A stretch of DNA of 64,000 nt, taken from Lophium mytilinum. Its lineage: Eukaryota > Ascomycota > Dothideomycetes > Mytilinidiales > Mytilinidiaceae. The position numbers were made by a program, and so were the translations under genes. The stretch lies in NCBI GenBank assembly GCA_010093605.1, contig MU004182.1:1769032-1833031 (forward strand). The letters are read 5' to 3'. Below the pieces are notes generated by a model, which had not been told where the DNA came from, made no database searches, and saw nothing but the letters and a program-made list of their open reading frames with translations. Shown here one piece after another: positions 32,801 through 45,667 of the stretch. The number at the start of each line of letters is the position of its first letter. Position 1 is the stretch's first letter.

Positions 32801-35800
32801 CGATAAAGTCGATGACACCACTAAATGGATAACTCAACTCGAGATGATCTCTGATTATCTAGCCGTAAAGGGTGAGGAGTACCTTCGTATTCCGGTCTTG
32901 AATATGATCGTAAGGATCTTGGAGCTTCGGGATGACAGCGACTCGACGCAGGTCGTACTAGCTTTGTCTAAATATGCACTACAACTCCTCGAGCTTGGAT
33001 ATTCCGGAAAAGCTGGCCTCAATCTAGCGAAGGCTCAATCTATCTTATCGAGCACAGAAGCAACAGCAGAGGCTCGGTTGCATTGGCATGTGGCTTATGC
33101 CTTGTACCTGCTTCGGATTGGCAACACAGAGAAGTGGTAAGTAAGCTTACACCTACTAACAGGAGTTTGAGCTGATGATCAAATAGCGAAAACACCCTTG
33201 CTGCTGCAGAACGAATTGTTCTGGATGACGGTGAACAGTTCGTCGCTCTCGTCAAGTCAGCCAACACCATATCTGGACGCGTTCGGTTCAATAGACTCCT
33301 TGCGGATGCAGCTTACATCTACTCACTCTTTGCTATGGAAACTGGCAAACACGACGACGCACTTCGGTATGCAAAACATTGTGTGACCCTAAATAGACGG
33401 TGCTGGGGAACGATTGAGAACAAATCCAACGCGAAGAGACGTCCGGGAGGCACTGATCCCGAGATGGACAGCCTGACAGATGGTGTCGCAAACCTGTCAA
33501 CTTCCGGGCGAGACGTACCTCAGGTTTGGTCAATGACCCACGAGTCACTTAGTGGCACTGCGTTTTGGCCTCATGTGCCCTCGATTTACCGTGGATTGAC
33601 CCATCAATCACAAGTATACGCCCATCAGGGTATGTTTCAAGAGGCCGTATTTTTCGCAGACCAAGCCGAGAAGGTTGCTTCAGCTGTTGGAGCGGGATCT
33701 CTATTGCTGGATAACATAACAAAACGTGTGCATTACTGGGTGAACGGCGGAAGAGCCGATAAGGCACAAGACGTTATGGCATTGGCGGAACCTTTGTTCT
33801 CCCAGAAGCACATAGGTTTGGCATCGTTTCACCTTGCTTCTGCTGCAATCTATCGAGAAACCGGTGAAGTCGATGAGGAAATCGAGGCATACGAAACCAG
33901 CGAGTCGCTCCTCCAAGGTCTCAAACAAAGCTCCTTCATTCAAGAACTGGACAAGATCGTCGATGCAGAAGAATCCTTAGCCAACCAGCTGTCAAAAATG
34001 CACCTAAATGTACCGGAAAAGAAAACGGTAAAGCCAGCAAGACAGCCCCGAGGACGAAAGCCAGCGCCAAAGCCTCCAGCGCGTACCGCACGGAAGACAA
34101 CGACGGCGAAATCACAAACGCCGCAAGCAAGCACTAGTGAGGAATGTACGCCATTGTCCCAGCTCCAAGGGGATATACTTCGACGAAAGGCAACAGCAAA
34201 GCTCATCCAAAACAGATTCACCCTTGCGGTTGAGCTTCTTGAGAAGGCAGAAATGATGCAAATTGGACAGCATAGTACTCTGCAGTATCACCTGGCTAGT
34301 TTTAGAAGACTGGTCGCGCAAAGTATGAAAGAGCTTTCGACTGATTTCACGTTCAATACCCTACCGGAGTCCACCATATCTTTCCCGGCGCTTGCTAGAG
34401 CGGATCGAAAGCTGTCTGAAGGTGCTCGTTCGTCGCTTCTTTCTCCTGCAGCTCGAAGGACGTCACTGTTAGCCGCGTCCGCAAGGGGAAAAGGCGCCGC
34501 AAAGGAACACTTCGGTGCGACGCTTCAAAACGCTCGTGATTGCCTAGCAGATATTCACAACATCGCCCTCCAGACTGGCGCAAACTCGGTCGTGCATGAA
34601 GTCGGTCGTGCGTTGAGCGGTGTCACTGTCCTGCTTTCGGCGGCAAATTGTGGAATTATCAAGGGTTCTCTTCACCCGCTTTACGTTGCTTATTGGTCTG
34701 AGCTACCTAAACAGCACGCACTTCTGCTTGAACAGTCAGCCATCAATGCAGATAAGGAAAATCCGACCCGCGAAGAGCTGCTAAGCTGGCCGCAACTCCA
34801 ATCAAAAGACAAGCCCGCCTATGCGTCACCCGGTCAGTTTCAGAGAGAGTATATTGACATAATCCCGGACTCTTGGACCGCAATTTCCCTGTCCCTAAAC
34901 GAAAACCACGATGAGCTGTATATCACTCGATATCATGCTGGGCAGTCTCCTTTCATCCTTCGACTCCCCATGGCAAGACACAATTCTCGAGATATGGACG
35001 AGGAAGTATTCGGCTTCGAAGATGGGAAACGGGACCTCACGGAAATCATCGACCTATCCGACTTCAGCACCCATAGTGGTCGAGACATGGAAGCAAAGGG
35101 CGCTAAGGTGGAGTGGTGGGCTGAAAGAGAGGCCTTAGACGCTCGCCTTCGCGACTTGCTTGTCAACATTGAAAACATTTGGCTTGGTGGTTTCCGTGGA
35201 ATTTTCTCGCAACATCTCCGTCAACCAAGCCTGCTGGCTCGCTTTCAAAAGTCCTTCCAAAATATTCTCAACCGGCATTTGCCCTCAAGACAAGGACGAG
35301 GCCAACAGAAGAAGCTCAACTTTGATCCTAGGATCTTGGAGCTGTTTATTGGCCTTGGAGACGCGACTGACGAAGAGATTGATCTAGATGAGCCGCTCAT
35401 GGATTTGGTTTACTTCGTAGTGGATATTCTGCAGTTTAATGGCGAGCGAAACGCGTACGATGAAATCGATTTCGATGCCATGGTAATCGATACTCTGGAT
35501 GCTCTTCGCGCTTACCATTCGACTTCCCAGAAGGCCGCCACCGAACAGACGCACACAATTCTCATACTTGATAAGAACCTCCACGCTTTCCCGTGGGAGT
35601 CGCTCCCATCGCTTCAAGCTTTGTCGATCTCGAGACTCCCATCGCTAGCTGCTCTCCGTGAACGATTGCTCACAGCGAGGGCGAGCGCTTCTGATAAACA
35701 AATCCGCCCGGGGCATCACATCTGCTCTAGCGCCGGAGGAGCCAGCATCCTCAACCCGTCCGGCGACCTGACGCACACGCAGAAAACGATTCTCCCGCAT

Positions 35801-36529
35801 CTGGATGGCATGGAAGGGACCTGGAACCACATCATCGGCCGCGCCCCAGAGGAAAAAGAGTTCGAAGCCGCGCTTGGCAAGAAAGACCTCCTCCTCTACT
35901 TCGGCCACGGGAGCGGGGCTCAGTATATTCGCGGACGAACCGTCAAGAAGCTCTACAACGGTCAAGGCTCTGCCAATAACTTCCAATTCTCTTCTTCGAC
36001 AAACTCACACGTTAGTGAGGATATGAGTGGGCAGGCCGGCTGTGCTACCGCGTTGCTTTTTGGTTGTTCGAGCGCGATGGTTAATGAACACGGCATCTAT
36101 GAACCCTCAGGCATGCTCTCGGCCTACATGTCTGCTGGCGCACCTGCTGTGCTGGGTATGCTGTGGGATGTCACGGATAAAGACTGTGATCGGTTTGCCG
36201 TCAGGACGGGCGAGATTTGGGGGTTGTGGCCGGGGCCTTCCTCCGCAGCATCGCCTTCCAAAGAGAAGGGGAAGAAAGAGAAATCTGGAATTGCGGGCAA
36301 GGTCCGTAAGCTTGTTAAGGATGTTGAGAAGGCGAGGGGTGCGGGCATTGGGCGTGGAAAGGGGAAGAAAGTGGACGCGAGCACGGGGGAGGAGGAGGGG
36401 GCTGAGGTAGTCAGGAGGAGGGGTGTGGGATTGGATGAGGCGGTTAGAGGGGGGAGGGAGGCGTGTGTGCTGAGATATCTGAATGGGGCTGCAGCTGTGG
36501 TTTATGGGATTCCGGTGTTCTTGGAATAG
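29826..36529 (+). CDS. bimB: Separase (peptidase C50, cohesin-cleaving protease)
   Basis: Separase cuts the cohesin kleisin at the metaphase-anaphase switch. Two exons, 29826-33136 and 33187-36529 (50-nt intron), encode 2217 residues, the normal size for filamentous fungi. The long N-terminal part is helical-repeat-like with basic, Ser-rich segments at about 60-180. A basic low-complexity hinge (PRGRKPAPKPPARTARKTT) lies near 1385-1410. The C-terminal caspase-like domain has the catalytic His in LLLYFGHGSGAQYI (about H2011) and the catalytic Cys in TALLFGCSSA (about C2064), followed by SAGAPAVLGMLWDVTDKD, all typical of C50. A low-complexity K/R/E/G insert near 2140-2190 lies between the last conserved blocks. 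Securin was not found in the window. A 15-codon extension at the end closes VVYGIPVFL as in orthologues. Confidence 0.97.
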
Positions 36530-37439
36530 GGTGGTATTGGAGCGGGTGGTTGAGCTCAGTCCGAAAGGAATAGATCGAATATCAGGTCAACTTCATATAT
36601 AGGCACATCTTCCTCCGAAACACTGATAGCCATTGATGGTCTACCGAAACTGTGGCCTTATCACGTGATGGCCTACAAACAATTGTCCTCCCGCGCGACT
36701 TGCCAATCTCCCTCCAACTTGCGTCCCTTGGGAAGTATTACCAGGCGCCCACTCACTACTTAGATTTAAGGCGCTAGAGGTACGCTACGAAGGCGTTCAT
36801 CAAGGTTATGTCAAGCCATAGAACGAAATACGGGGAAAGGGATATGTTTCGGTATTGGGCCATATTGATAGGATAGGGGCGAGTTGCGCATTTCGTGATG
36901 ATGGTAGGTAGCTGGATTTCAAGACACGAGCAAGGCGGGTCTATGCGTTCTTTGACCATCTAGACAAGCTCTTGAATTAGATGTGTCGAACTTGTATCAT
37001 TTTATTCGTGTCTACTTGCAGTTCCGTCTAGTCTAATATAATCCAGGGCTCGGTTTCTCTGTAGCAAGACCACGGGGCCGATGCTCATTCCACCTGCAAA
37101 CTGTTCACGTCTGAAAGACGGGTCTGCTCGTAGGGGTAAGTAATCCCGCTCTATCTCTTTGCGCACTCTCGGCTGTCCGTCCGCGAAGCCGCCGTTCATT
37201 GCTTCGGGTGCTCTATTCTTCTAGACATCGCACACCCTAACCTGTCCCCGGAACACTCTCGCTACCTTCTACGAGGTTGTAATGAGCGCCACCTTTGCCT
37301 ATTCTTTCAGTTACTTTCAGGGGCCGAGATGTAGGATTGCGCTGCTGTCAATGAGTCCGAAGGGTGTCTAATTGGATTTGTAGTGCGTGGATTCACTCTT
37401 GGAGAAGGCTGGATGCGATTTCCTGATCTCGTAGTAGAC
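36530..37439. other. Intergenic DNA between convergent genes
   Basis: It lies between the stops of separase and the histidine kinase, so it holds two 3' ends and no promoter is needed. It carries the 10-bp palindrome ATCACGTGAT at 36660-36669. No gene is seen. Confidence 0.5.
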
Positions 37440-40400
37440 TCACGACCCGTATTTGCGGACAAGCTGATACATCTTAGGCTCCAGGTCCGCGACCCGGAAC
37501 GGTTTCGAGATCGCGTCATCCTGTATAAGTTAGCAACAATCCCTTCGCGTGACAGAAGCGCAGTGTTCTCACCATCCCAGCCGACGCTGCTATCTCAATC
37601 TGCTGGCTCCTCGCGTTGGCGGTGACTGAGATTATCGGTATATGCCCTCTCGAGTGTCCTTGACTCTCAGCCTCTCTGATCCGTCTCGCGCACGTCAATC
37701 CATCCATAATCGGCATTTCCGTGTCTAATAAAATGATATCGAGGGGCTCGCCACTGTTGTTGTTCGCTATCCAGTATGTTGACTTCTCCAGGAAATCAAG
37801 AGCTTCTTTACCGTGATTGGCGGCATTGACGATGTGGCCCAAGTTTCGAAGCTGTTTGCACAGCACCTTTTGGTTCACGAGATTATCTTCAACCACCAGG
37901 ATGGCAAGCTTGCGCTGGATTGGCGGCTCTTTCTCCGGGAAAGCCATCTGCGATGGCGTTTCACTTGGCGAGGCCACTTCAAGAACCGGCGGAGATGGCC
38001 GAGGATTGCTGAGCATATGAATCGACCGGTGTTTGGGAAGCGTAATTTTCCGCAGGGACTCCGTGTTTTCCGCAATATCTTTCGCGATATCGAGGTTTGA
38101 TACGGGTGGATCCCGTCGTTGGACGAGTACGTAGAAAGCAAAAGTGCTACCGCGCCCAGGCTCTGATGCGAGACCGATGCCACCACCCTGGAGCTCGCTG
38201 AGTTTCTTGGAGATAAAGAGGCCGAGACCGCTGCCTCCGTACTCGACTTCTGTTTTGGGAGAAGCTGTACGTCGTTGTCAGCATTTTGCGAGTTGGAACA
38301 TTTTTTTTTCGAGAGTAATACCTTGCCCGAAACGTTTGAACAGCCGTTCTCTTTCTGCAGGCTTCAAACCTGGGCCAGTGTCGTGCACAGCAACTCGCAT
38401 GAAACACATGCGACTTCCCGTGCTGGAGCCTTCCATGAATGCGCTCGGTATGATCGTTTCGGCTGGGTGTACGTATTCGATACCACTCTCGGTATCGTTT
38501 GGGATGTGGAGTGAGCCGCCCACTCTGATGGTGACCCTTTTCTCCGCGACGACTCGGGTGAACTTGATGGCGTTGCCCAAGATGTTTACGAGTACTTGTG
38601 TGAGGCGGCTTGGGTCAAGTCGGACATTCTGGAGACCTAACTGGTGGAACGACGGTTCGACGTCTACCGTAACATCAATCCCTTCTTTAGTAGATTCCGT
38701 CTCAAACATTTTAACAGCACTGTGGATAATTTGAAGGGGCTCGACGTCCACCGGTGTAACCAGAAGCATGTCGGAGTCCATCTTGGAAAGCGTAAGTATG
38801 TCGTCCACAACCCTCTTCTGATGCTGAGCACAAAGAGTGATGGTGTCGGCCGCGTCAAGGCTATCTTCTAGAAGCTCTCGTGAGATTGTGACAATTCTGC
38901 CATCCTGAGATACACTAGAAGAAAAGCAACTGGTCAGAGTGGAACTGATAGAATCAGCGCTCTGTATAATAGCAGAGAGTGGATTGCGGATCTCGTGAGA
39001 CGTCATGTCGACAAATGCTTCCTGTTGGCGTTTCATTTCCTGGCAAGGTCAGCATCTTCATGATGGTTATATAGAAGCGACGAACCATGGCCTCCTCCAT
39101 TCGCCGCTTCTGATGTTCTTCAGCCCATTTCTGTTGTGAGATATCTGTTATCATGGCTAGGGAGCCTTTCACAGAGCCGTTCCCATTCTCTTCGACGAAT
39201 GCAGACACGAGAACCCAAGTAGGTCCTCTTAACATCTCGCCTGATCCGATAACCTTTGTCCATGGCTTCTTTAGTGGATATTCAAGTGCTATGGGCTCGC
39301 GAGTCTTGTGAAGTTGATCCCAAGCGGCAGCAAGGGATGGAACAGAGTCTTCCCGGAACAAATCAACCCAAGATCTCATTGTCTTGTCTGAGCGATCGTG
39401 CTTTGTAATGTCGTGGAAGGCCTGATTCGCGTATACAATGTTTCCTTCCGGGTCCGCAGAAACTATACCTACCAAAGAATTATCCGCCATGCGTTGAAAT
39501 TTGGTTTCGCTTTTCATTAGTTCCATCGCTGTCAATTGAAGTTCCTGCGCGACACGCTCTCTGTGCCGGACTTCGTCTTCGAAGAGCATGACTGCTGCCA
39601 CGGCTAACAATTTGGACGGGTAGTTAGAATGAGATGTACGCTGCAATAAATGGTCTCGGGAACTCACAAGTTGCAATTTGCCTGCTCATAATCTCAAGAA
39701 AGCCTCTAAAGTTCTCATCTATGGCCAGGTGTGGGTTCAGACCCATTATGAGGAAGCCAACGGTGGTCCCAGTAGGACAGATAGGCCAAACAACTGTCGT
39801 GTTTACAGGCGCAGTGATGCCCCGGAGATCGATTCCTTGTACAAACTCTGCAGGAAGGGTGCCGTCCTCGATAGACAGAAAAACGGTCTCCCCTTTGAAT
39901 GCCCTGCTCATGGCGGGCCCATAGCCCGGGGAGTCGGCATCAGAGAGATTTAGGTCCGTCACCAAGGTCGGGTGGTCTTCCGGAATTCCAAGATGTCCTT
40001 CTAACATGCAATATCGTCCACTCTCTGATAGATCAGAAGAACTAGTCTGTGAACCACCAGAGAGCGACGCGGATTGCATATCCTGAAACGTGTAGAGCAT
40101 GGCGAATGGCAACGCTTCACTCGTGTCGAAAGCCTCGATTAATAGCTTCCAAAAGTCTGGCAGGTCTTTCGCAACGGAAGAGCAGGTGCTGATTTGCAGT
40201 AAAAGGGACATCCTGCGGGCAGCGTGATTCTGCCTGGTGACGTCTACGAATCCCTCATAAATTCCAAGCACAGCGCCCTTCTCATCGGCGATGGGCTGAT
40301 ATTGGAAGGAAAAGAAGCATTCATCCATGCGTCCGTGTCTTTGAAGCAACATAGGAACATCCTCTACGCGGACAGCTTTGCCAGTCTTCTGTACCTTGTG

Positions 40401-41264
40401 TATGAGTATGGAGATCTGATCCCATACCTCGGGATATACACGTTGGAGTGGAAGTCCCATACATCGCGGATGTCTGTCAAGGATAACCGAAATGGCCGCT
40501 TCGTTGTAGAGGACGTTCAGTTCCGAGCCCCAAAGAACGTATGCGGGCGTAGGATCATTCATGAGAAAATTACACATCTGATGCAATTGCAAAGGCCAAT
40601 CGTCCATGGGTCCTAGAATGGTGGAACCCCAATCCACAGAACGGAAGAACTGTACGAAGCGCGAGAAACGTTTCTCTGGGACTGAAAGGTCGGTACAGCC
40701 AAAAGCATGGCGTTCAGTGGAGGTGATGGAAGCACTATCTCCATCATCATAATCCTCTCCTCTCGATCGCCCATTGGAAGCAGACCGCTCCGACCTAGAG
40801 CTATCTTGCGGTAGCTCTAGCTTTTCTTCTTCCTGGAAGATGGTGCCCGGCCCCCCTGAGCGTGCGTCGTCTTCGGGTTGGCCACTGATGATGCGGAATC
40901 TTGATCTCACTGTGTAGGCGATCCATGAGACGCCAGCGAACGAACGCCGGGGCTGGGCTGACCAGTGGCTCTTGTGCTCTTGCTGGTCCACTGCCCAGTC
41001 TCTAAAGCCGATATAGTCGAGGTCCGTATGGCCGATGGCTCTCCCGGAGATGAGTTCATTGAGAGCGAACTGGCCATGCAAAGCCGGGTTGCGATAGACG
41101 ATGGGCGACGGCTGCGATGCTTGCCTGGAGGATGCAATGTCCAATATAAAAGTCGGACGCGGGTCCTGAGCGAGCAACTCGAGGCTCCCCAGTGTGGCCA
41201 GGCCGTTGCCGCCGTCACTGCCCCTCCGACGGCCCACTCCTCGTGCATGCAGCGACGGGGTCAT
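37440..41264 (-). CDS. Hybrid histidine kinase with PAS/GAF sensors and receiver
   Basis: A two-component phosphorelay sensor feeding a HOG- or stress-type pathway. Exons 41264-39668, 39603-39086, 39039-38322, 38264-37573 and 37520-37440 give 1201 residues. The order is: an N-terminal PAS-like segment (about 30-110); a second one of the fungal ILGPMDDWP...WGSELNVLYNEA type (about 215-340); a GAF-like region (about 350-530); a PAS with NSLVGIVSADPEGNIVYANQAF (about 565-690); the H-box TSHEIRNPLSAI (phospho-acceptor H720); the ATPase N-box VLVNILGNAIKFT and G-boxes HDTGPGL and YGGSGLGLF; and a receiver with VVEDNLVN, the phospho-acceptor D1125 in LLDTEMPIMDG and the lysine of AISKPF. No membrane helix is visible, so it is probably soluble. 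All catalytic residues are intact. The upstream GTG codon was rejected as start in favour of the ATG at 41264. Confidence 0.94.
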
Positions 41265-43112
41265 GGCCACGACAAGTAGCTATTCGACAGCCACGTCTCG
41301 GAGTTGCAACCGCACGAGTGTGGACAAGGTGTTCTAGGGCTGGGCGATCAGGCGGCTCTGTGGCCCCATGGTGAAAAAGTGCGTTAGAAACGGGAGGGGC
41401 GGTGGCATCGCGGCTCGAGGTTGCAGCTGCTAACGTTAGAGCAGTGCCGCTAATGTGGCTCCGGTAAGGTTGGTGCGCGTCGTTTGGGCGTTTATGCGTG
41501 GCGAAGGACTGACGTCTAGAGTAACACTAACGAAAGCGGCCATCCTTGCCTTGGGTAACTATAGTGCTTCGTTTATTGGTTGAGATGAATGCGTGCACGT
41601 GACTGTCAAATTGCACATGAACTCTAGCAAGGCTAATGGACGCTGCTTGAGTAGTAGGACGCGAAACTAGCTGAGGGAAGCTGCCGGGTCGAGTAAATAG
41701 AAGAGAAAGACACTCAAAAGCATACTTGCAATCACGTGACTTATGCTTCCGCTCCCGAGGAGACACTATGGAAAGAAATAACCCAGGGAGCATCCCAGAA
41801 AGCATCCTCCGAAGCTTTCTAGTAGTATAAAGTGCACAGTAAGCCCCTCAGGCCGTTGTTGCAGCTCAGATGAGCGAAATCGGGTGCAACTTTCGCCGGT
41901 AGTATTGACTCTGTTTGCACTTACTATCTCGCAACAACTGATAGACTTCTTCTTAGAACACTTCTGGAGAGCATGTATAGCTGAAGCAGATGTCGGAGAT
42001 GGAACTGTCCATTGCTCACTGCTGTGGATATCATGCCTCGTGTAGGTAGGTGGTATGGCCCCCAAAGCGGGATGAGAGTTGGAACCCGGTGGAACGGTAA
42101 TACGAGCGGCACCTAGCCACATCCATATGCAAAAACGGGAGCGCTGATGTGTGGCTGTGTCCCTGGTGTGAAGAAGGCGGCCTTTTCAAATGCAAATGTC
42201 GTGATTTGCACGCGCTCGTGACAATTGTGGTACTACAGTGCATTGACGACTCGACCCTCTCCCAGCCTTGGCCGGCATTTGGAGTCGTTAAAGCTTTCTA
42301 AACTAAAGGGCATACGCATGACACATAGAAACAATACAGCTGTGCTGATGAGGGAAGGTAACGGAGATGGAAGATTGAAGGAAAGTGTCTACCGCCCGTG
42401 GATGCTGGAGTCGGTTCCACTATTATTTTAGCGGCGGACGAGCCACCTAGCCACATCATACGCAAGCCTAACAACCTCAAGCCTTGCAATCACCATCCCT
42501 CAACATCCTCACCTATCTTCCATCCCAAACATCGCCTCCATCCTATCTGCGGAGCCGGACGACAGAGCCAAGCACGCTGGACGCGTTGTAATTGGATTAT
42601 CTCCCAGCTTCCAGGACCCGTGGCCCGGAAGCAGTTTGATACCTAGGTAGCCTCCGCTGCGGTTACATCTTTGCCGAGAAATCTTCCCAGGCGAAGTGCA
42701 TGAAGTGGAGTGTCCGAACCCGCCGTGCAGAAGTCTGGTGCGTCAAGACTACATTGTGGTAGAATAGCTTGCCGCAATCTCGAGCAGAAGCGGAGACTAA
42801 GCAGCAACGAGAAGGTGGCAATACCCTCTGCGCCCGCCAGTTCGTTCCGATCAGATCAACCCCACAGTCATTTAGATCCGGGCTTTCCTAGCAAAGGCTA
42901 TCCATGCCACTAGGAGGTCTTTGCTGTCATTGTTGGACGTTCTAGTATCGATCACCGGCAGACCAAAAGTTTGCAATTGACGCCCTCTGCTACCTGCCTC
43001 ACTCGTATCCAACCTGATCTATACTTTCCCCCGACCCGTTACGGTCTCAGTATTGATTGAGAGAGGCATTTCAAAAGGGACAGACCGCAGGCTTTGCGCT
43101 CTGCATTGAAGG
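41265..43112. other. Intergenic DNA between divergent genes
   Basis: 1.85 kb holding the promoters of the histidine kinase (left) and the FBXO31-like gene (right). TCACGTGA lies at 41732-41739 and TACCTAGGTA at 42640-42649. Open frames up to 118 codons show no bias or family features, and no RNA gene was recognised. Confidence 0.45.
42640..42649. promoter_or_regulatory. TACCTAGGTA palindrome
   Basis: Second exact copy of the 10-mer seen at 6368-6377, located 464 bp upstream of the FBXO31-like start codon. It is immediately followed by a GCCTCCGCTGCGG segment. Confidence 0.35.
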
Positions 43113-44664
43113 ATGGACGATCCCGAACCTCCGCCTTTCCTCGCCCTTCCTGCAGAACTGATTCATCATGTCCTCTCATTTCTTGGACCACCTCAGCTTC
43201 TAAAGGTGTCTCAAGTGTGTCGACTGCTGTACGAGCACTCCCGAGCTGATCAATTATGGCTTCCTTTTGTCCAAGCAAACGTTCCTGGACATACTCTGAG
43301 AACCCCAGCCCCATCGTCATCCTGGCGTGAATTATACATAGCCTTCCATCCGTACTGGTTCCTTTCCAAACAGAAAATCTGGTTTTCGGATTCCGCGAAT
43401 ACAGGACATCTCATTGTAGCTCGATATGATCCTCGAATTGGCGCTATAGAAGCGTACGCGTTGAGCGCCGAGCGTAGGAAGCCGGCAATCGCCCACTGGG
43501 AAGCGTACCCCGAGGCCATTATCCACACGTTCTCTCCCCTAATTCGGCTCAACCTCGACCTCCCTACCTTGCATATCGATGCCTCTTCCATTGCACAGGC
43601 TATTGGGGATGGAGCCCGTCTCAGCAAGGAAGTACCAATGGACATTTACGGAGGCAGCAACGCATCTGCCGCCATCTTCTCTCGACTCATTCTGTCGCGG
43701 AAACTACCTCCCGCTGCCATCACGCCAATGACCCAAGTCTGGCCCCCGCATATTCTCCCAGCTGCTGAACGTACGCGAAACGAGAGTGGTAATCAATACA
43801 GGAGTCTTGGTCATCGCCCTTCAAAGCTCTCAGAGGTCAGCGAGAATACTTTCAGACTGCGGCAATGGATGGAATTTAGCAGTCGGCCGCACGGACCGCA
43901 TGGTATGAGTTTACGAGTGGCCGAGGAAGTCAGAACCTTCGCGACACTTCCAGCAGAGGTCTACACGCCCACTAAAGAGAAGCCATGGCAGGGTATTTGG
44001 TGCGGCGACTATGCAGGTCACGGATGCGAGTTCCTTGTTGTCATGCAACCAGATGATCCTGCGCCGCTGCCCGAGGCAGCTGAGATGACATTGTCGGCGA
44101 TGAGGAGCTCTAGCGTTTCAAGTGGGGAACGCTGGGTTACTGCACCGATGGTGAGCGAAACTGATGCGATCGCAGGGGAAGAAACCTCACAGCAAGACGC
44201 TGTTACTGAAGATGTGCAAGAGAACCAGAACGAGAAGATGGAAGCAGACGACGAGCACCTGTATCACGGCCGGATCGAAGCCGTCAAACTGACAGGGGAT
44301 CCAAACATCCCTCGCGGCGAATACACCTTCATTGCTCCTGACATTGGTCGCGATGGCCTTATACAAACTGCTCGAGATGAGATGTTCAAGGGTGCCAGGA
44401 TAGTCCGCAGTGTGGGGCACATTGCTGCGAGAGGGTTCCGCGATGGTACGTGAAGCAACTGCACCGTCCCTTCAATCTGCATTCCTTCCACGAAATGGGT
44501 AATATATGCTATTGGGTGTATGGCTAACGCGTGGACCAGACGACTTCATTGCTTCACAGCTTATCCTCATTTCGCATGATAGGTTGGCTCAGTATTGGGA
44601 GACTTTTGGCCATGTCTCATTCTACGAGAGGGTCGATCTTGATCAGCTCATCAAGATACCATAG
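43113..44664 (+). CDS. F-box protein, FBXO31-like
   Basis: Exons 43113-44445 and 44540-44664 (94-nt intron) give 485 residues. The F-box is at residues 9-50 (FLALPAELIHHVLSFLGPPQLLKVSQVCRLLYEHS), the Skp1-binding part of an SCF ubiquitin ligase. The rest follows the FBXO31 plan: WRELYIAFHPYWFLSKQKIWFSD, then GNMxG-like repeats LIVARYDPRIG, KPWQGIWCGDYAGHGCEFLVV and the C-terminal LTGDPNIPRGEYTFIAPDIG, with the last exon giving SQLILISHDRLAQYWETFGHVSFYERVDLDQL. An acidic, Q/E-rich insert at about 340-380 interrupts the C-terminal domain. The human protein degrades cyclin D1 and, more recently, damaged C-terminal-amide-bearing proteins; the fungal substrate is not known to me. Confidence 0.92.
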
Positions 44665-45667
44665 GTGGCTGCGACTTGCTTCTTCACCACCCTCTACATG
44701 TGTTTCTTTTGCGAGGGAATCTTACCGTTGGCTCTGGTGCTATGGCTGTAGCGAGACTCATTGTTGCGGGTTGGCCCATGTCATTGGCCTTGGGAGCATT
44801 GTTTCTTAGGGATGTTCGATTACTATTTAGATAAATTGGTCTCTCGGAATTTGTCTCCTAGTACTCTACTATTCGATAACAAAGGGGTACTTACAATGTC
44901 GGATGCCTTGGCGATGCTCATGAGGCCCCTTGGTCGCACCTGGCTTCAGGTGATCAAAGCTATATCCCCAGCTCAGCATCCCTGTTGTAAGAAATTTTAG
45001 GGGCATAGGGGGCAGCTTCTAGAGTGAGTGAGCTTGGTCGACGATGTGCACCGTCAATGGACAACGAATCTACAGATTTGCACGTGAATCTAATCTCTGT
45101 AGTACGCCCCTTCATCATGACGAGCGAAGTGATGCTGGGTCGTGTAAACCTGCCGTCTCGGGAAGCAAGGATTGCGGGTGCCCAAAACTCCGATGACGTG
45201 GTGAACTGTACAACTTTAATTCTCCCTGCACAACTACGTCGCCCGCGAAGATTCTGATATTGACGGCGGCCTACCTCTTACTCAAGTAGCACAGTCGTAG
45301 TTACATGCAGTCGCAGCTAAAAGACGCGGTTTTTGTAGAAGAAAACGCGTTGACGTAGTTGCGGCAGAGCAAGCAGGGGAGTTCCCGTGTTGATTTCACT
45401 TTTGGTGCGGGCACAGGCAACCATTCGCTGGTAATTCACCGCTTGGACCTTCTGACGCCGACGTATTCAAAAGCACTTGCCAGCCTCCTCTCGACTACAT
45501 CATCCACGGCTTGCACACCACACCAACCACCGTCATCTACCACCACCTCCAGCCTTTGCTTCTGCAATATTTTGGTTCGGTCCACCTTCTATCATTGCCT
45601 GTCTTGGATCATTCCCGCGCCGCTCTAGAATTTTCTAGACTCCTTTTTGGCTACTGAGCACGACACC
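44665..45667. other. Intergenic DNA, no gene seen
   Basis: It contains the FBXO31-like 3' flank and the promoter of the coiled-coil gene. The last 200 bp are C/T/A-rich (CCACCACCTCC-type), as in fungal leaders. Confidence 0.45.

Noticed and set aside
37380-38735. Plus-strand open frames inside the histidine kinase
   Set aside because: They overlap conserved kinase and receiver motifs on minus.
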